DNA from: an uncultured Prochlorococcus sp.
Lineage (GTDB): Bacteria; Cyanobacteriota; Cyanobacteriia; PCC-6307; Cyanobiaceae
NCBI GenBank assembly: GCA_902590775.1
Contig: CACIYC010000012.1
Coordinates: 1 to 36,346, forward strand
Length of the DNA: 36,346 bases
Direction: 5' to 3'
Shown one piece after another: positions 11,694 to 20,757 of this stretch. The notes under the pieces were generated by a model. The model worked only from the letters and a program-made list of their open reading frames with translations, was not told where the DNA came from and did no database searches. How positions within the stretch are numbered: position 1 is the first letter of the stretch; each line of letters starts with the position of its first letter. The translations under genes were made by a program, and so were the position numbers.

Positions 11694-12965
11694 TTAGGCG
11701 CTTTCTATGCTTCTAGTGATAATTTTATAGCAATGTTCTAATTGAGTATCTGTAATACAAAGTGGTGGTAATAGATATATGACATTTCCTAAGGGTCGAA
11801 TAAATACATTATGTTTTAATGCATAGTCTTTGATAGCTTTACCAGCAGCATTTAGATAGCCATCTTGCGCATTGGTTTGTAAATCAAATGCCGCAATTGT
11901 TCCTGTCAGTCTGATTTTCTTGATTTTTGGATGCTTTGAAAGCTTTTTAAGATGTGGCAAATGTCTTAACTCAAAGTTTGTAAATGCATTTGGGTTTTTT
12001 TCCAAAAGATCTAGGCTGGCATTTGCTGCAGCACAACCAAGAGGGTTGGCTGTAAAACTATGTCCATGCCAGAAGGTTTTTCGTGGATCATCGTCAAGAA
12101 AATTATTAAAGATTTTTTGACTTGCCATGGTTACACCCATGGGTAGACATCCACCAGTTAGTCCTTTTGATAAAGCAATAAGATCGGGCGAAAGCTTTCC
12201 ACGTTTTGAGGCAAATAATGATCCAGTTCTTCCAAAACCAACCATTACCTCATCAGCTATTAATAATGCTTTTGATTGATGAATAATCTTTTGAATTTTT
12301 TCTAAAAATTCAGGCCTAACCATTGTCATTCCTCCTGCTCCTTGAATAAGTGGTTCCAGAATTAATGCGACAGTAGGTGTCTCAAGTAAAGATTCAAGTT
12401 TTGTGATTGTTTCTTGTTCTCGTTTTTCTACTTCTTGATCATCCCACCATGTTGCTGGCCAAGGAATTCTCCTAACAGGAAAAAGCATTTTTTCAAATGG
12501 TTCATTAAAGAGGTTTCGCTCCCCTACGGACATTGCACCAAAAGTATCACCATGGTAAGCCCCCTCAAATGCAATGATTTGCTGCCTAGGCTCTCCTTTG
12601 TTGTACCACCATTGGAAGGCAAGTTTTAGGGCCACCTCAATAGCAGTGGAACCGTTATCAGAAAAGAATAATTTTTGAAGACCAGTAGCTTTGCTCAGTC
12701 TTTGTGCAAGTTTTTCTGCCTGTAGATGAGTGAAATCTGCAAAAATTACTTGTTCTAATTGCTTCGCTTGGTTGTATATAGCTTCTGCGATATAAGGGTT
12801 GGAATGTCCATGAAGAGTAACCCACCAACTACTAATCGCATCAATAATGGGATCACCATTTTCTCTAAAAAGAAGAGCACCTTTAGCACTTGTTATTTGC
12901 TGAGGTGGCTTAGATGAGGTGATCTGTGTAAAAGGAGGCCAGATATTTGTGTGCCACTTGTCCAT
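11694..12965 (-). CDS. bioA: Adenosylmethionine-8-amino-7-oxononanoate aminotransferase BioA
   Basis: A 423-residue class III PLP aminotransferase converting 8-amino-7-oxononanoate (KAPA) to 7,8-diaminopelargonate with SAM as amino donor. Visible landmarks are HGHSNPYIAEAIYNQA, the phosphate-binding DNGSTAIEVALKLAFQWW, AYHGDTFGAMSVG, the aspartate in ADEVMVGFGRTG and the PLP lysine in LIALSKGLTGG. The N-terminal WPPFTQ is BioA-specific. It lies 114 bases downstream of bioD, with a candidate promoter in the gap, so it may be transcribed on its own as well as with the bioFKCD unit. Confidence 0.96.
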   Translation of the reverse strand: MDKWHTNIWPPFTQITSSKPPQQITSAKGALLFRENGDPIIDAISSWWVTLHGHSNPYIAEAIYNQAKQLEQVIFADFTHLQAEKLAQRLSKATGLQKLFFSDNGSTAIEVALKLAFQWWYNKGEPRQQIIAFEGAYHGDTFGAMSVGERNLFNEPFEKMLFPVRRIPWPATWWDDQEVEKREQETITKLESLLETPTVALILEPLIQGAGGMTMVRPEFLEKIQKIIHQSKALLIADEVMVGFGRTGSLFASKRGKLSPDLIALSKGLTGGCLPMGVTMASQKIFNNFLDDDPRKTFWHGHSFTANPLGCAAANASLDLLEKNPNAFTNFELRHLPHLKKLSKHPKIKKIRLTGTIAAFDLQTNAQDGYLNAAGKAIKDYALKHNVFIRPLGNVIYLLPPLCITDTQLEHCYKIITRSIESA

Positions 12966-13001
12966 TTTTAGAGTTTAATGACTTTATATGATTTTTCATT
13001 A

Positions 13002-13007
13002 ATTATA
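13002..13007 (-). promoter_or_regulatory. Candidate -10 element of bioA
   Basis: On the minus strand this reads TATAAT, 36 bases before the bioA start codon. The matching -35 position, 17 bases further, reads TGCAGA (weak) and overlaps the inner copy of a direct repeat. It is the only consensus -10 I noticed between bioD and bioA. Confidence 0.45.
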
Positions 13008-13026
13008 GTGATTGGTTTTAAAGCTC

Positions 13027-13053
13027 TGCATTAGACATTATGCAATTAGACAT
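13027..13053 (-). repeat. Short direct repeat upstream of bioA, candidate operator
   Basis: On the plus strand, TGCATTAGACAT (13027-13038) is followed after two bases by TGCAATTAGACAT (13041-13053), identical except for one inserted A. The copies touch the -35 position of the candidate bioA promoter. They do not resemble the known operators of BirA, BioR or BioQ. The repeat is plain in the sequence; a regulatory role is inference. Confidence 0.5.
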
Positions 13054-13079
13054 GAAATCGTTTTTGAAAAATATTCTCA

Positions 13080-13739
13080 TCAATCGACGTGATCTCTAAT
13101 GATATTGGATAGACGTATGCTGAGATTTTGATTTAACCATTGTTCGGCAAGACTTTTTGCTGAAAGATTTCTTAATCTCGGTAATTGCGCAATTATTGGA
13201 ATTTCCCCAAATTGCTCTATTGTTTTTGGATTGTCTTTATGCAATTCTCCATTAAAGATAATTCCTAGTATTGGAATTTTTCTTTTGTTTAGTGCTTCAA
13301 TTGTTAGTAAACTATGATTTAGAGTCCCTAAGCCACTTTTTGCTACAAGAATAACCGGTAGCATCCATTCCTTAAGAAGATCAATTTGCAGGTAATCTCG
13401 AGTTAATGGGACCATGACTCCTCCAGCCATCTCTATTATTAAAGGTTGATTACTCATAGGTAGACGTATTGACTTAGGTTCGATAACTTTCTTCTCTAGT
13501 TCAGCTGCCCAGTGAGGTGAAACAGCAGCTTTAAATTTATATAGCTCAGGAAGATACCTTTCTTTGGGAAGATTTAGTAGTTTGCATACTGTGTTGGTGT
13601 CTCCTCCATTTTTGAAACCACTTTGGATAGGCTTCCAATAAATTGCATTTAAGCCTTGCACTAAAAGGCTGCTGATTACAGTTTTACCAATATCTGTATC
13701 CGTTCCACAAATTACTATTCTTGACAAATTTGATTTCAT
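13080..13739 (-). CDS. bioD: Dethiobiotin synthetase BioD
   Basis: A 219-residue ATP-dependent carboxylase that closes the ureido ring of dethiobiotin. The P-loop is CGTDTDIGKT (residues 11-20), followed by the YWKPIQSG substrate lysine motif and EMAGGVMVPL. I chose the ATG at 13739 rather than an upstream in-frame one at 13769: it places the P-loop at the usual distance and forms an ATGA overlap with the bioC stop. It lies in the bioF-bioK-bioC-bioD coupled series. Confidence 0.95.
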   Translation of the reverse strand: MKSNLSRIVICGTDTDIGKTVISSLLVQGLNAIYWKPIQSGFKNGGDTNTVCKLLNLPKERYLPELYKFKAAVSPHWAAELEKKVIEPKSIRLPMSNQPLIIEMAGGVMVPLTRDYLQIDLLKEWMLPVILVAKSGLGTLNHSLLTIEALNKRKIPILGIIFNGELHKDNPKTIEQFGEIPIIAQLPRLRNLSAKSLAEQWLNQNLSIRLSNIIRDHVD

Positions 13740-14491
13740 TTTTGTGCCAGAAGTATTTGAACTAACCATGTGAGCTTTGGGAAACGATTATTTTGTGAAG
13801 TTGACCAAAACTTAGTAACTTTTCTCCACTCGCCAATTGTAAGAGATGCATATGGAGACGTTTGAGCACCAACTTGGACTAATGATTTTAATAGTGCACT
13901 AACTTTTGGTGCATCTTGAGTGAAGTTTTCTAAAAGTTGTAATTGAATTTTTTCTTTATTGATGACTTTTGTTAAGGAATCGTGAGATGGGAATGTCATT
14001 GCTGTGCAATTTACATTCGCTTTGTTTGATGCTTCATACCATTCAGGGAAGCTTCCTTTTACGGGTAAGGCTATTGCTAGCCATCCACCAGGAGCTAATG
14101 CAGCGAACCATTCTTTTAATCTTTCCTCTGGTTTATGAAGCCAATGTAGTGCAAAATTAGAGGCAATTAATTTGGGTGATTCTTTAAAGAGAGGAAGCCC
14201 TAAGTTTAAGTCAAAAAGTTTTGTTAACTTATTTGGAGCATGTTGTTTCAGCATCTTTATGGAAGCATCTACTCTTAGAACAGATTGATGGGGATTTTTT
14301 CCTTCTAGTGCATTAGCTAATAGACCTGTACCTGAACCTAAATCAAGCCATAGTCCAGGTGGAATAATATGTTGAGAGCAATGTTCTGCAAGTTTGGTAG
14401 CAAAGAACTTTTGAAGCAAAGCGTTTTTATTATATTCTGATGAAGCCTTTTCAAAGTTTGGAATGATAAGGCCTTCCCAATTTTTTTCCAT
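13736..14491 (-). CDS. bioC: Malonyl-ACP O-methyltransferase BioC
   Basis: A 251-residue SAM-dependent methyltransferase with motif I LDLGSGTGLLANALEG, then LRVDASIKMLKQH and ASNFALHWLHKPEERLKEW, followed by APGGWLAIALPVKGSF. The FALHWL segment and the opening FEKASSEYNKNALLQ are typical of BioC. It methylates malonyl-ACP so that the disguised ester can be elongated to pimeloyl-ACP methyl ester by the fatty-acid machinery. The start overlaps the bioK stop by one base and the stop overlaps the bioD start by four. Confidence 0.92.
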   Translation of the reverse strand: MEKNWEGLIIPNFEKASSEYNKNALLQKFFATKLAEHCSQHIIPPGLWLDLGSGTGLLANALEGKNPHQSVLRVDASIKMLKQHAPNKLTKLFDLNLGLPLFKESPKLIASNFALHWLHKPEERLKEWFAALAPGGWLAIALPVKGSFPEWYEASNKANVNCTAMTFPSHDSLTKVINKEKIQLQLLENFTQDAPKVSALLKSLVQVGAQTSPYASLTIGEWRKVTKFWSTSQNNRFPKLTWLVQILLAQK

Positions 14492-15210
14492 TAGTTTGAC
14501 TTCAACCAGGCACTAATTTCACTTATCAGATCAGTTAAATTATTCATGAAATGACCTTGATCTTTAATTTCCCAATGTATAGGCTTTTTGTAAAGATATT
14601 TCTGGAGATCTTCGATTAGTGAAATTCTACTAGAAGAACAAATGATTGCATCATCTGCAGCATTGATTACTAGCACTGTTGAGTGTTTATTGAGACTTGA
14701 AGGTAATTTTCTTGTATTGATCAGTAGTTCGAGGTCAGCTTTAAGCCGTTGTCTTCCTTCATGTGATACTCCCGATTGGAAACGTTCTTTCCCTAAAATT
14801 ATTTGACTATTTAAATTTTTCTTTGCCTTCAGAGCAAATTTTAAAAGCATTTTGTTCTCATTTTCTGTCCCTAGATTTCTTTGCATTCCATCAAGAGCTA
14901 TCTTAATAGCTCTATTTTCTATGCCCTTTGGTATGAAACGACTAAAACTATTTAGTAAAATCAAATGTGTTGTTTCATATAAGATTTCTGGTGAGACCAG
15001 ATGAATACCAAGAGAGTGACAAAAAAGGACTCTTTTGATTTTATTGCTACTATTATTAACTTGCTTCCAAGATGGCTCTGATACTTCGATATAACCATAA
15101 CCTCGCTCAATATTTTGCCAAATCCATCCATGTAGTTGAAAGTCTTGTTGCCAATTCTTCCAAAAAGTACTATCACTGTACCAGCCATGCATAGCTATAA
15201 CTTGATTCAT
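14491..15210 (-). CDS. bioK: Pimeloyl-ACP methyl ester esterase, BioK type
   Basis: A 239-residue alpha/beta-hydrolase embedded between bioF and bioC. The first strand and oxyanion region are IAMHGWYSDSTFWKNW. The nucleophile is Ser66 in CHSLG, where the first glycine of the usual GxSxG is Cys. The acid is an Asp of INAADDAI and the base is the His of DQGHFM. Its position in the biotin operon and its divergence from BioH agree with BioK, the esterase described from marine Synechococcus/Prochlorococcus that removes the methyl group and ends chain elongation. The name rests on context and recall, as I ran no alignment. ATGA overlap with bioF upstream. Confidence 0.85.
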   Translation of the reverse strand: MNQVIAMHGWYSDSTFWKNWQQDFQLHGWIWQNIERGYGYIEVSEPSWKQVNNSSNKIKRVLFCHSLGIHLVSPEILYETTHLILLNSFSRFIPKGIENRAIKIALDGMQRNLGTENENKMLLKFALKAKKNLNSQIILGKERFQSGVSHEGRQRLKADLELLINTRKLPSSLNKHSTVLVINAADDAIICSSSRISLIEDLQKYLYKKPIHWEIKDQGHFMNNLTDLISEISAWLKSN

Positions 15211-16355
15211 TTCTTTTCGCCAAGGTGATGAATGAATTTTTTCAAAGTATTGGTTGGTAGGTTCTTTCTGATTACAATTCGCAAACGAGAAGTCCCTTCT
15301 GGAACAGTAGGTGGTCTTATTGCAATAGTTAAAAGACCGTTGGCCTCAAGTTGACGTTGTTTTGAAAGAGATTCATTATCAGTGCCGAGTATAAGAGGAA
15401 TTATGGGCCCAATTCCTTTAGAGGTAGTCCAACCTTCTTTTAGGAGTGCTGTTCTCCAGGAGAGGGAATCCTTTTGGAGTGTTTGCATCCAATGCGGATT
15501 CTTTTTTATTAGCTTCAATCCGGCCAAAGCTCCTGCGGCTAAAGGAGGAGCAAGAGCAGTGGTGTACTGAAAAGCACCGCTTGCTTGAATAATTTGCTCA
15601 CCAATTTCATGGTTTGTAGCAAGAAAAGCACCACCGCTTCCAAACGCTTTACCAAATGTCCCACTTATCATTGTTATTGGATCAGAAATGCCAAAACACA
15701 TACCTCTACCTTTGTCTCCTAATACACCAATGGCATGTGCTTCATCCACTAAAAGCATGGCTTTATAGCTTCTACAAAGGGCAGCAATTTTTTTTAAGTT
15801 AGGGCAAGTCCCTTCCATACTAAAAAGACTTTCAGTAATTACCAAAGGACGATAATTTGGTTTTACTTGGATACATTCTTTAATTAGTTTTTCAAGGTCA
15901 TTAATATTGTTGTGAGCAAAACGTTTTATTCTTGTGCCACTAGCTTTTATTCCAACTAATAAAGAGTGATGTATCAATTTGTCTGCTATCACAGTCGTAT
16001 GACGATTTGCCAAGATATTCACAGCAGCAATATTTGCTTGAAATCCACTGGGGAAGAGTAAGACTTTATCGACCTCTAGCCATTCACTAAGCTCTTTTTC
16101 AAGTTTATTATGTATAGGTCTGCTTCCAGTTACAAGCCTTGAACCTCCAGCTCCCAATCCTTCTGAGAGCATGGTTGAGTGAGCCGCTTCTATAAGTTCT
16201 GGATTTTGACTAAGCCCAAGATAGTCATTGCTAGCAAGATCGATAAGTGAGACGTTACTTTCCTTGTTCTTTAAGGGAAGAACTAATTCACAATCCTTTT
16301 TGCCAGGTTGCCAGGTCCTGATTTTACGTAACCTTGTTGCAGAATTTTTTTTCAT
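15207..16355 (-). CDS. bioF: 8-amino-7-oxononanoate synthase BioF
   Basis: A 382-residue PLP enzyme of the alpha-oxoamine synthase family that joins pimeloyl-ACP and alanine to make KAPA. Landmarks are DLASNDYLGLSQNPELIEAA, GAGGSRLVTGSRPIHNKLE, the PLP-contacting LLVDEAHAIGVLGDKGRG and the Schiff-base lysine in SGTFGKAFGSGGAF. It is the first gene of the minus-strand biotin operon. A 148-base gap separates it from the divergent helicase, so the operon promoter should lie there, but I see no clear consensus on that strand. Confidence 0.96.
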   Translation of the reverse strand: MKKNSATRLRKIRTWQPGKKDCELVLPLKNKESNVSLIDLASNDYLGLSQNPELIEAAHSTMLSEGLGAGGSRLVTGSRPIHNKLEKELSEWLEVDKVLLFPSGFQANIAAVNILANRHTTVIADKLIHHSLLVGIKASGTRIKRFAHNNINDLEKLIKECIQVKPNYRPLVITESLFSMEGTCPNLKKIAALCRSYKAMLLVDEAHAIGVLGDKGRGMCFGISDPITMISGTFGKAFGSGGAFLATNHEIGEQIIQASGAFQYTTALAPPLAAGALAGLKLIKKNPHWMQTLQKDSLSWRTALLKEGWTTSKGIGPIIPLILGTDNESLSKQRQLEANGLLTIAIRPPTVPEGTSRLRIVIRKNLPTNTLKKFIHHLGEKK

Positions 16356-16459
16356 AGATGTATTTTGCTTCGATATTCATGGATTGTTGTTATTTTTTTG
16401 ATATTTTTTATTTGCATGCCTTTCTTGAGATGAAATTATTAGTTCAGGAGATTAGATTG

Positions 16460-16479
16460 TCTCATTAGGATTAGTGAGA
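16460..16479 (+). promoter_or_regulatory. Hairpin or operator in the leader of the RNA helicase gene
   Basis: TCTCATTA, loop GGAT, TAGTGAGA: an eight-pair inverted repeat with one G-U pair and a four-base loop, ending 24 bases before the helicase ATG. There is no following T tract, so it is not a terminator. It could be an RNA hairpin in the 5' leader or a protein-binding dyad. Confidence 0.4.
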
Positions 16480-16503
16480 TGAGCTTTGAGGTAAATAAAA
16501 CAC

Positions 16504-19302
16504 ATGACTTTTGATGTGACTGAAAAAAACTTGGAAGTTGCAAAAATTTTTCCATTTTCATTGGATAAGTTTCAACTCCAAGCTATAGATGCTCTAAATC
16601 AAGGTCATTCTGTCGTTGTTAGTGCTCCCACTGGTTCTGGTAAGACATTAATTGGTGAATACGCTATCTATAGGGCTATTGCTCATGGCCAAAGAGTTTT
16701 ATATACAACTCCTTTAAAGGCTCTTTCTAATCAGAAGCTTCGTGATTTTCGCAATCAATTTGGATATGAAAATGTTGGACTTTTGACAGGGGATCTAAGT
16801 ATTAATAGAGGCGCCTCAATCACTGTTATGACTACTGAGATATTTAGAAACATGCTATATGCAGCAGGTGATGAGAAGGATGATCCGCTTGTCGATGTTG
16901 AGACAGTTGTGTTAGATGAATGTCATTATATGAATGATTCTCAACGTGGGACTGTTTGGGAAGAGTCGATAATTCATTGCCCTTCCACAGTGCAATTAGT
17001 TGCACTCTCAGCAACTATTGCGAATGCAGCTCAGCTTACGGATTGGATTCAATATGTACATGGACCTACCGAATTAATTTTTAGTGATTTTCGTCCTGTC
17101 CCCTTAAATTTTAACTTTTGTAGTGCTAAAGGGTTGCATCCCTTACTCAATGATTCCAAAACAGGATTACATCCGAATTGCAAAGTTTGGAGAGCTCCTA
17201 AAGGGCAAAGAAGAAAAAGTAGATCTTCCAAACCATTACAGCCTGAATCTCCTTCAATAAATTTTGTAGTTAGAGAAATTGCGAGGAGAAAAATTCTTCC
17301 TGCTATTTACTTCATCTTTAGTCGACGTGCTTGTGATATGGCTGTGAAAAACTTATTGAAAGAAGTGGATTTGGTTTCGACTAAAGAAAAAGAACAAATT
17401 GAGTTCTATTTAAGTTCTTATATGAAAGAACATCCTGAGGGTGTTCGCAAAGGTATACATCTGGATGCTTTGAAACAGGGGATTGCATCTCATCACGCAG
17501 GTGTTTTGCCAGCCTGGAAAGAGTTGATTGAGGAATTATTTCAACAAGGCTTATTGAAAGTTGTTTTTGCGACAGAGACTTTGGCAGCAGGTATCAATAT
17601 GCCTGCCCGAAGTACGATTATTTCCACACTTTCAAAACGAACAGAAAATGGTCATAGACCATTGTCAGGCAGTGAGTTCTTGCAGATGGCAGGAAGAGCT
17701 GGTCGACGAGGACTTGATTTACAGGGCGATGTTGTGACTGTGCAAACTCGTTTTGAGGGTTTTCGAGAAGCTGGTCACCTGGCCACTTGTTCACCTAATC
17801 CATTAATTAGTCAATTTACGCCAAGTTATGGAATGGTTTTGAATCTCTTGCAGCGTTATGACCTTGCAAAGGCAAGAGAGTTGGTTCAAAGAAGTTTTGG
17901 TTGTTATTTAGCAAGCTTAGATATGCTTGATGAAGAAGAGGAACTAGAGGATTTAAGGAATCAGTTGCTAAAACTTGAAGATGTTGCAGGTGATGTTCCA
18001 TGGGATGACTTTGAGGACTATGAAAAACGTAGAAGTCGCTTGAAGGAAGAAAGGCGCTTATCGAGGATTCTGCAAAAACAAGCATCAGAAACTCTTGCTA
18101 ATGAGCTGACATTAGCATTGCAGTTTGCAAGCATTGGATCATTAATTAGCTTGAAAATCTCATCACTACAATCCAAAGTTATTCCAGCAGTTATTGTCAA
18201 AAAAATTGATGGACCTTATCATTTACCACTACTATTATGCCTTACTTACTCGAATATCTGGGTTCTAATATCCTGTAAGTCGGTAGTTTGCTTACACGCA
18301 GATTTAAATTGTTTGGATGTTAAATCTTCAATGCCTCCAAATCTAAAGCGTGTTGGAGAAATTAGTTATGGTGAAATTTCGAGTGAGTCGATTGCTAATT
18401 CTATCGCTCAGATTTCTAGAACTTATGATATGACTACACCTCAGTATGATCTTGCAAGCGAGGTTAGTGCACAAGTTAAATTAGTTAAAGATTTAGAAGA
18501 TGAATTAACTCAGTTACCTGCTCATCAATGGGGTGATCGTAAGAAACTTAAGAAGCATCGTAGACGTATGGAAGAGCTTAAAATTGAAATTAGTGAGCGA
18601 CAACAAGCAATATATAATCGTTCAAATCGTCATTGGGATACATTCTTAGAATTATTAGAGATATTACAGTATTTCGGATGTATGGATGATCTTAAGACTA
18701 CAGAAATTGGAAAAACTGTTGCTGTTTTAAGAGGAGATAATGAACTATGGATAGGCCTTGCCCTGATGAGTGGTCATTTAGATGAACTGCAGCCTAAACA
18801 GTTAGCTGCAGTTTTGCAGGCTATTAGCACTGAAATAAATCGGCCAGATTTATGGACAGCTTTCTCGAGTTCTTCTAAATCGATAGAAGCTTTGAATAAC
18901 CTTTCAAGTCTTAGGCGTGAATTAAAGCTCTATCAAGAGCGATTCAATTTAAATATTCCAATTTGGTTTGAACCTGAATTAATGGGATTAGTAGAGAAAT
19001 GGGGCACTGGCATTACATGGGATGAATTAATTTCCAATACTTCACTAGATGAAGGTGACGTAGTAAGGGTTATGCGCAGAACCATTGATTTATTGGCTCA
19101 AGTTCCTCATTGCATAGCAATTAGTCAGAAGCTCAAACGTAATGCTGCTATAGCGTTGAAAGGATTGAATCGTTTCCCTGTACGTGAACTCGACGATCTT
19201 CTGAAAGAACAAATAGAACCTGACAGAAAATCTAATCCAGCGACAGAACGTTTGAGTAATAAAAGAAAAAAGATAAATATTGTAGATGACAATTCTTATT
19301 GA
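16504..19302 (+). CDS. Ski2/Mtr4-like DEAD/DEAH-box RNA helicase
   Basis: A 932-residue superfamily 2 helicase. Walker A is APTGSGKT (residues 41-48), motif II is DECH (138-141), motif III is LSATI, and motif VI is QMAGRAGRRG (about 394). These, with the SRRACDM segment and the ATETLAAGINMPAR motif, place it in the Ski2-like group. The region after residue 600 has a helical KKLKKHRRRMEELK arm and a C-terminal DSHCT-type domain (GDVVRVMRRTIDLLAQV). Cyanobacteria and plant plastids (ISE2-like) have such helicases for RNA processing; the exact substrate is not evident. The last seven bases overlap the end of fumC. Confidence 0.92.
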   Translation: MTFDVTEKNLEVAKIFPFSLDKFQLQAIDALNQGHSVVVSAPTGSGKTLIGEYAIYRAIAHGQRVLYTTPLKALSNQKLRDFRNQFGYENVGLLTGDLSINRGASITVMTTEIFRNMLYAAGDEKDDPLVDVETVVLDECHYMNDSQRGTVWEESIIHCPSTVQLVALSATIANAAQLTDWIQYVHGPTELIFSDFRPVPLNFNFCSAKGLHPLLNDSKTGLHPNCKVWRAPKGQRRKSRSSKPLQPESPSINFVVREIARRKILPAIYFIFSRRACDMAVKNLLKEVDLVSTKEKEQIEFYLSSYMKEHPEGVRKGIHLDALKQGIASHHAGVLPAWKELIEELFQQGLLKVVFATETLAAGINMPARSTIISTLSKRTENGHRPLSGSEFLQMAGRAGRRGLDLQGDVVTVQTRFEGFREAGHLATCSPNPLISQFTPSYGMVLNLLQRYDLAKARELVQRSFGCYLASLDMLDEEEELEDLRNQLLKLEDVAGDVPWDDFEDYEKRRSRLKEERRLSRILQKQASETLANELTLALQFASIGSLISLKISSLQSKVIPAVIVKKIDGPYHLPLLLCLTYSNIWVLISCKSVVCLHADLNCLDVKSSMPPNLKRVGEISYGEISSESIANSIAQISRTYDMTTPQYDLASEVSAQVKLVKDLEDELTQLPAHQWGDRKKLKKHRRRMEELKIEISERQQAIYNRSNRHWDTFLELLEILQYFGCMDDLKTTEIGKTVAVLRGDNELWIGLALMSGHLDELQPKQLAAVLQAISTEINRPDLWTAFSSSSKSIEALNNLSSLRRELKLYQERFNLNIPIWFEPELMGLVEKWGTGITWDELISNTSLDEGDVVRVMRRTIDLLAQVPHCIAISQKLKRNAAIALKGLNRFPVRELDDLLKEQIEPDRKSNPATERLSNKRKKINIVDDNSY

Positions 19303-20693
19303 TCAATATTCGTCATTAAATCGGGATTGACAATCTCATCAAACATCTCCTCACTTATATAGCCTAGGGTTTGTGCTGCTTCACGAAGAGTGATATTTTT
19401 TTTGTGAGCATAGTGTGCAATTTTGCTGGCTTTTTCATATCCAATCGTTGGAGTTAAGCTTGTTACAAGCATTAGAGACTGTTGAACATTATTTGTGATT
19501 TGGTCGATATTTGCTTTCATGTTTTTTACCATTGAGATTCTTGAACTCTTGCAAGCATTCGTAAGAAGCTCAATACTTTCTAAAAGGTTAAATCCAATTA
19601 AAGGTTTGTAAGCATTCATCTGCAAATGACCAGCGCTACCGGCCATCGTCACAGCAGAATCAAGAGCGATAATTTGAGTACAGACCATTGTCATAGCTTC
19701 GCATTGTGTAGGATTAATTTTCCCAGGCATTATTGAGCTACCAGGTTCATTCTCTGGTAGCAATAGCTCTCCAATTCCTGTTCTTGGCCCACATGACAAT
19801 AGACGTATGTCATTGAATATTTTCAGTAAGGAGACGGCCAACATCTTTAATTCGGACATTGTATGAACTAAGCCATCATGACTAGCCATGATGGCAAATT
19901 TATTGGGAGCCGGTTGAAAAGCAAGTTTTGTTGAGGTGGCAATTTCGCTGGCAATTTTCTCTGAAAATCCTGACGGAGCATTTAAACCAGTTCCTATAGC
20001 AGTTCCTCCTAAAGGTAGGAGGTAAAGTTCATTAAGACTTTCATTTATTCTATTTTGAGCTGCTAATAGTTGATCTCTCCAAGCAGAAACTTCTTGACCA
20101 AGTGTGAGTGGTACGGCGTCTTGTAGGTGTGTGCGCCCAGTCTTAACAATATTTCCCCATTCTAAAACTTTATTGTCAAAGGCTTTAATAAGTTGACCTA
20201 GCTCTGGTAAAAGGTTGAAAATTATTTCTTGTACAGTGGCTATTTGAATTGCTGCTGGGAATACATCATTTGTTGATTGCGAGCAATTTACATGATCATT
20301 GGGATGTAATGGTTGATGACTACCGATAGGATAACTATTTTTTTTTGATGCAATATTACTAATTACCTCATTAACATTCATATTTGTATGTGTACCGCTT
20401 CCTGTTTGCCAGACACTTAATGGAAACTGTTCGTCATGATGACCCTCGCTTATTTCATTGCATGCATTGATTATAAAATCTTTCTTTTCTTTGCTAAGTA
20501 CTCCTAGGTGCCAATTTGTGATTGCAGCAGCACTTTTGATTCTTACCAATGCATATATTAGTTTTATAGGGATTTTATTTTTTCCTATTGCAAAATTAAT
20601 AAGAGATCTTTGTGTTTGCGCTCCCCATAGTGCATCGTTAGGTACTTCTATTGTGCCCATGCTGTCATTCTCTAGCCGAAATGATTCAGTCAT
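19296..20693 (-). CDS. fumC: Fumarate hydratase class II
   Basis: A 465-residue member of the aspartase/fumarase superfamily that interconverts fumarate and malate. Signatures are GSGTHTNMNVNEVIS, the catalytic-base region KTGRTHLQDAVPLTLGQE, and the superfamily loop GSSIMPGKINPTQCE near residue 317. The start MTESFRLENDSMGTIEVP is standard. It neighbours purB, another member of the same superfamily that releases fumarate, on the same strand and 64 bases away. Confidence 0.97.
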   Translation of the reverse strand: MTESFRLENDSMGTIEVPNDALWGAQTQRSLINFAIGKNKIPIKLIYALVRIKSAAAITNWHLGVLSKEKKDFIINACNEISEGHHDEQFPLSVWQTGSGTHTNMNVNEVISNIASKKNSYPIGSHQPLHPNDHVNCSQSTNDVFPAAIQIATVQEIIFNLLPELGQLIKAFDNKVLEWGNIVKTGRTHLQDAVPLTLGQEVSAWRDQLLAAQNRINESLNELYLLPLGGTAIGTGLNAPSGFSEKIASEIATSTKLAFQPAPNKFAIMASHDGLVHTMSELKMLAVSLLKIFNDIRLLSCGPRTGIGELLLPENEPGSSIMPGKINPTQCEAMTMVCTQIIALDSAVTMAGSAGHLQMNAYKPLIGFNLLESIELLTNACKSSRISMVKNMKANIDQITNNVQQSLMLVTSLTPTIGYEKASKIAHYAHKKNITLREAAQTLGYISEEMFDEIVNPDLMTNIDQ

Positions 20694-20757
20694 TTAATTT
20701 TGGTTGAAGGTATGACAAGTATCATTAAACATGAGATTCAGTAACTGTGTATAACTA

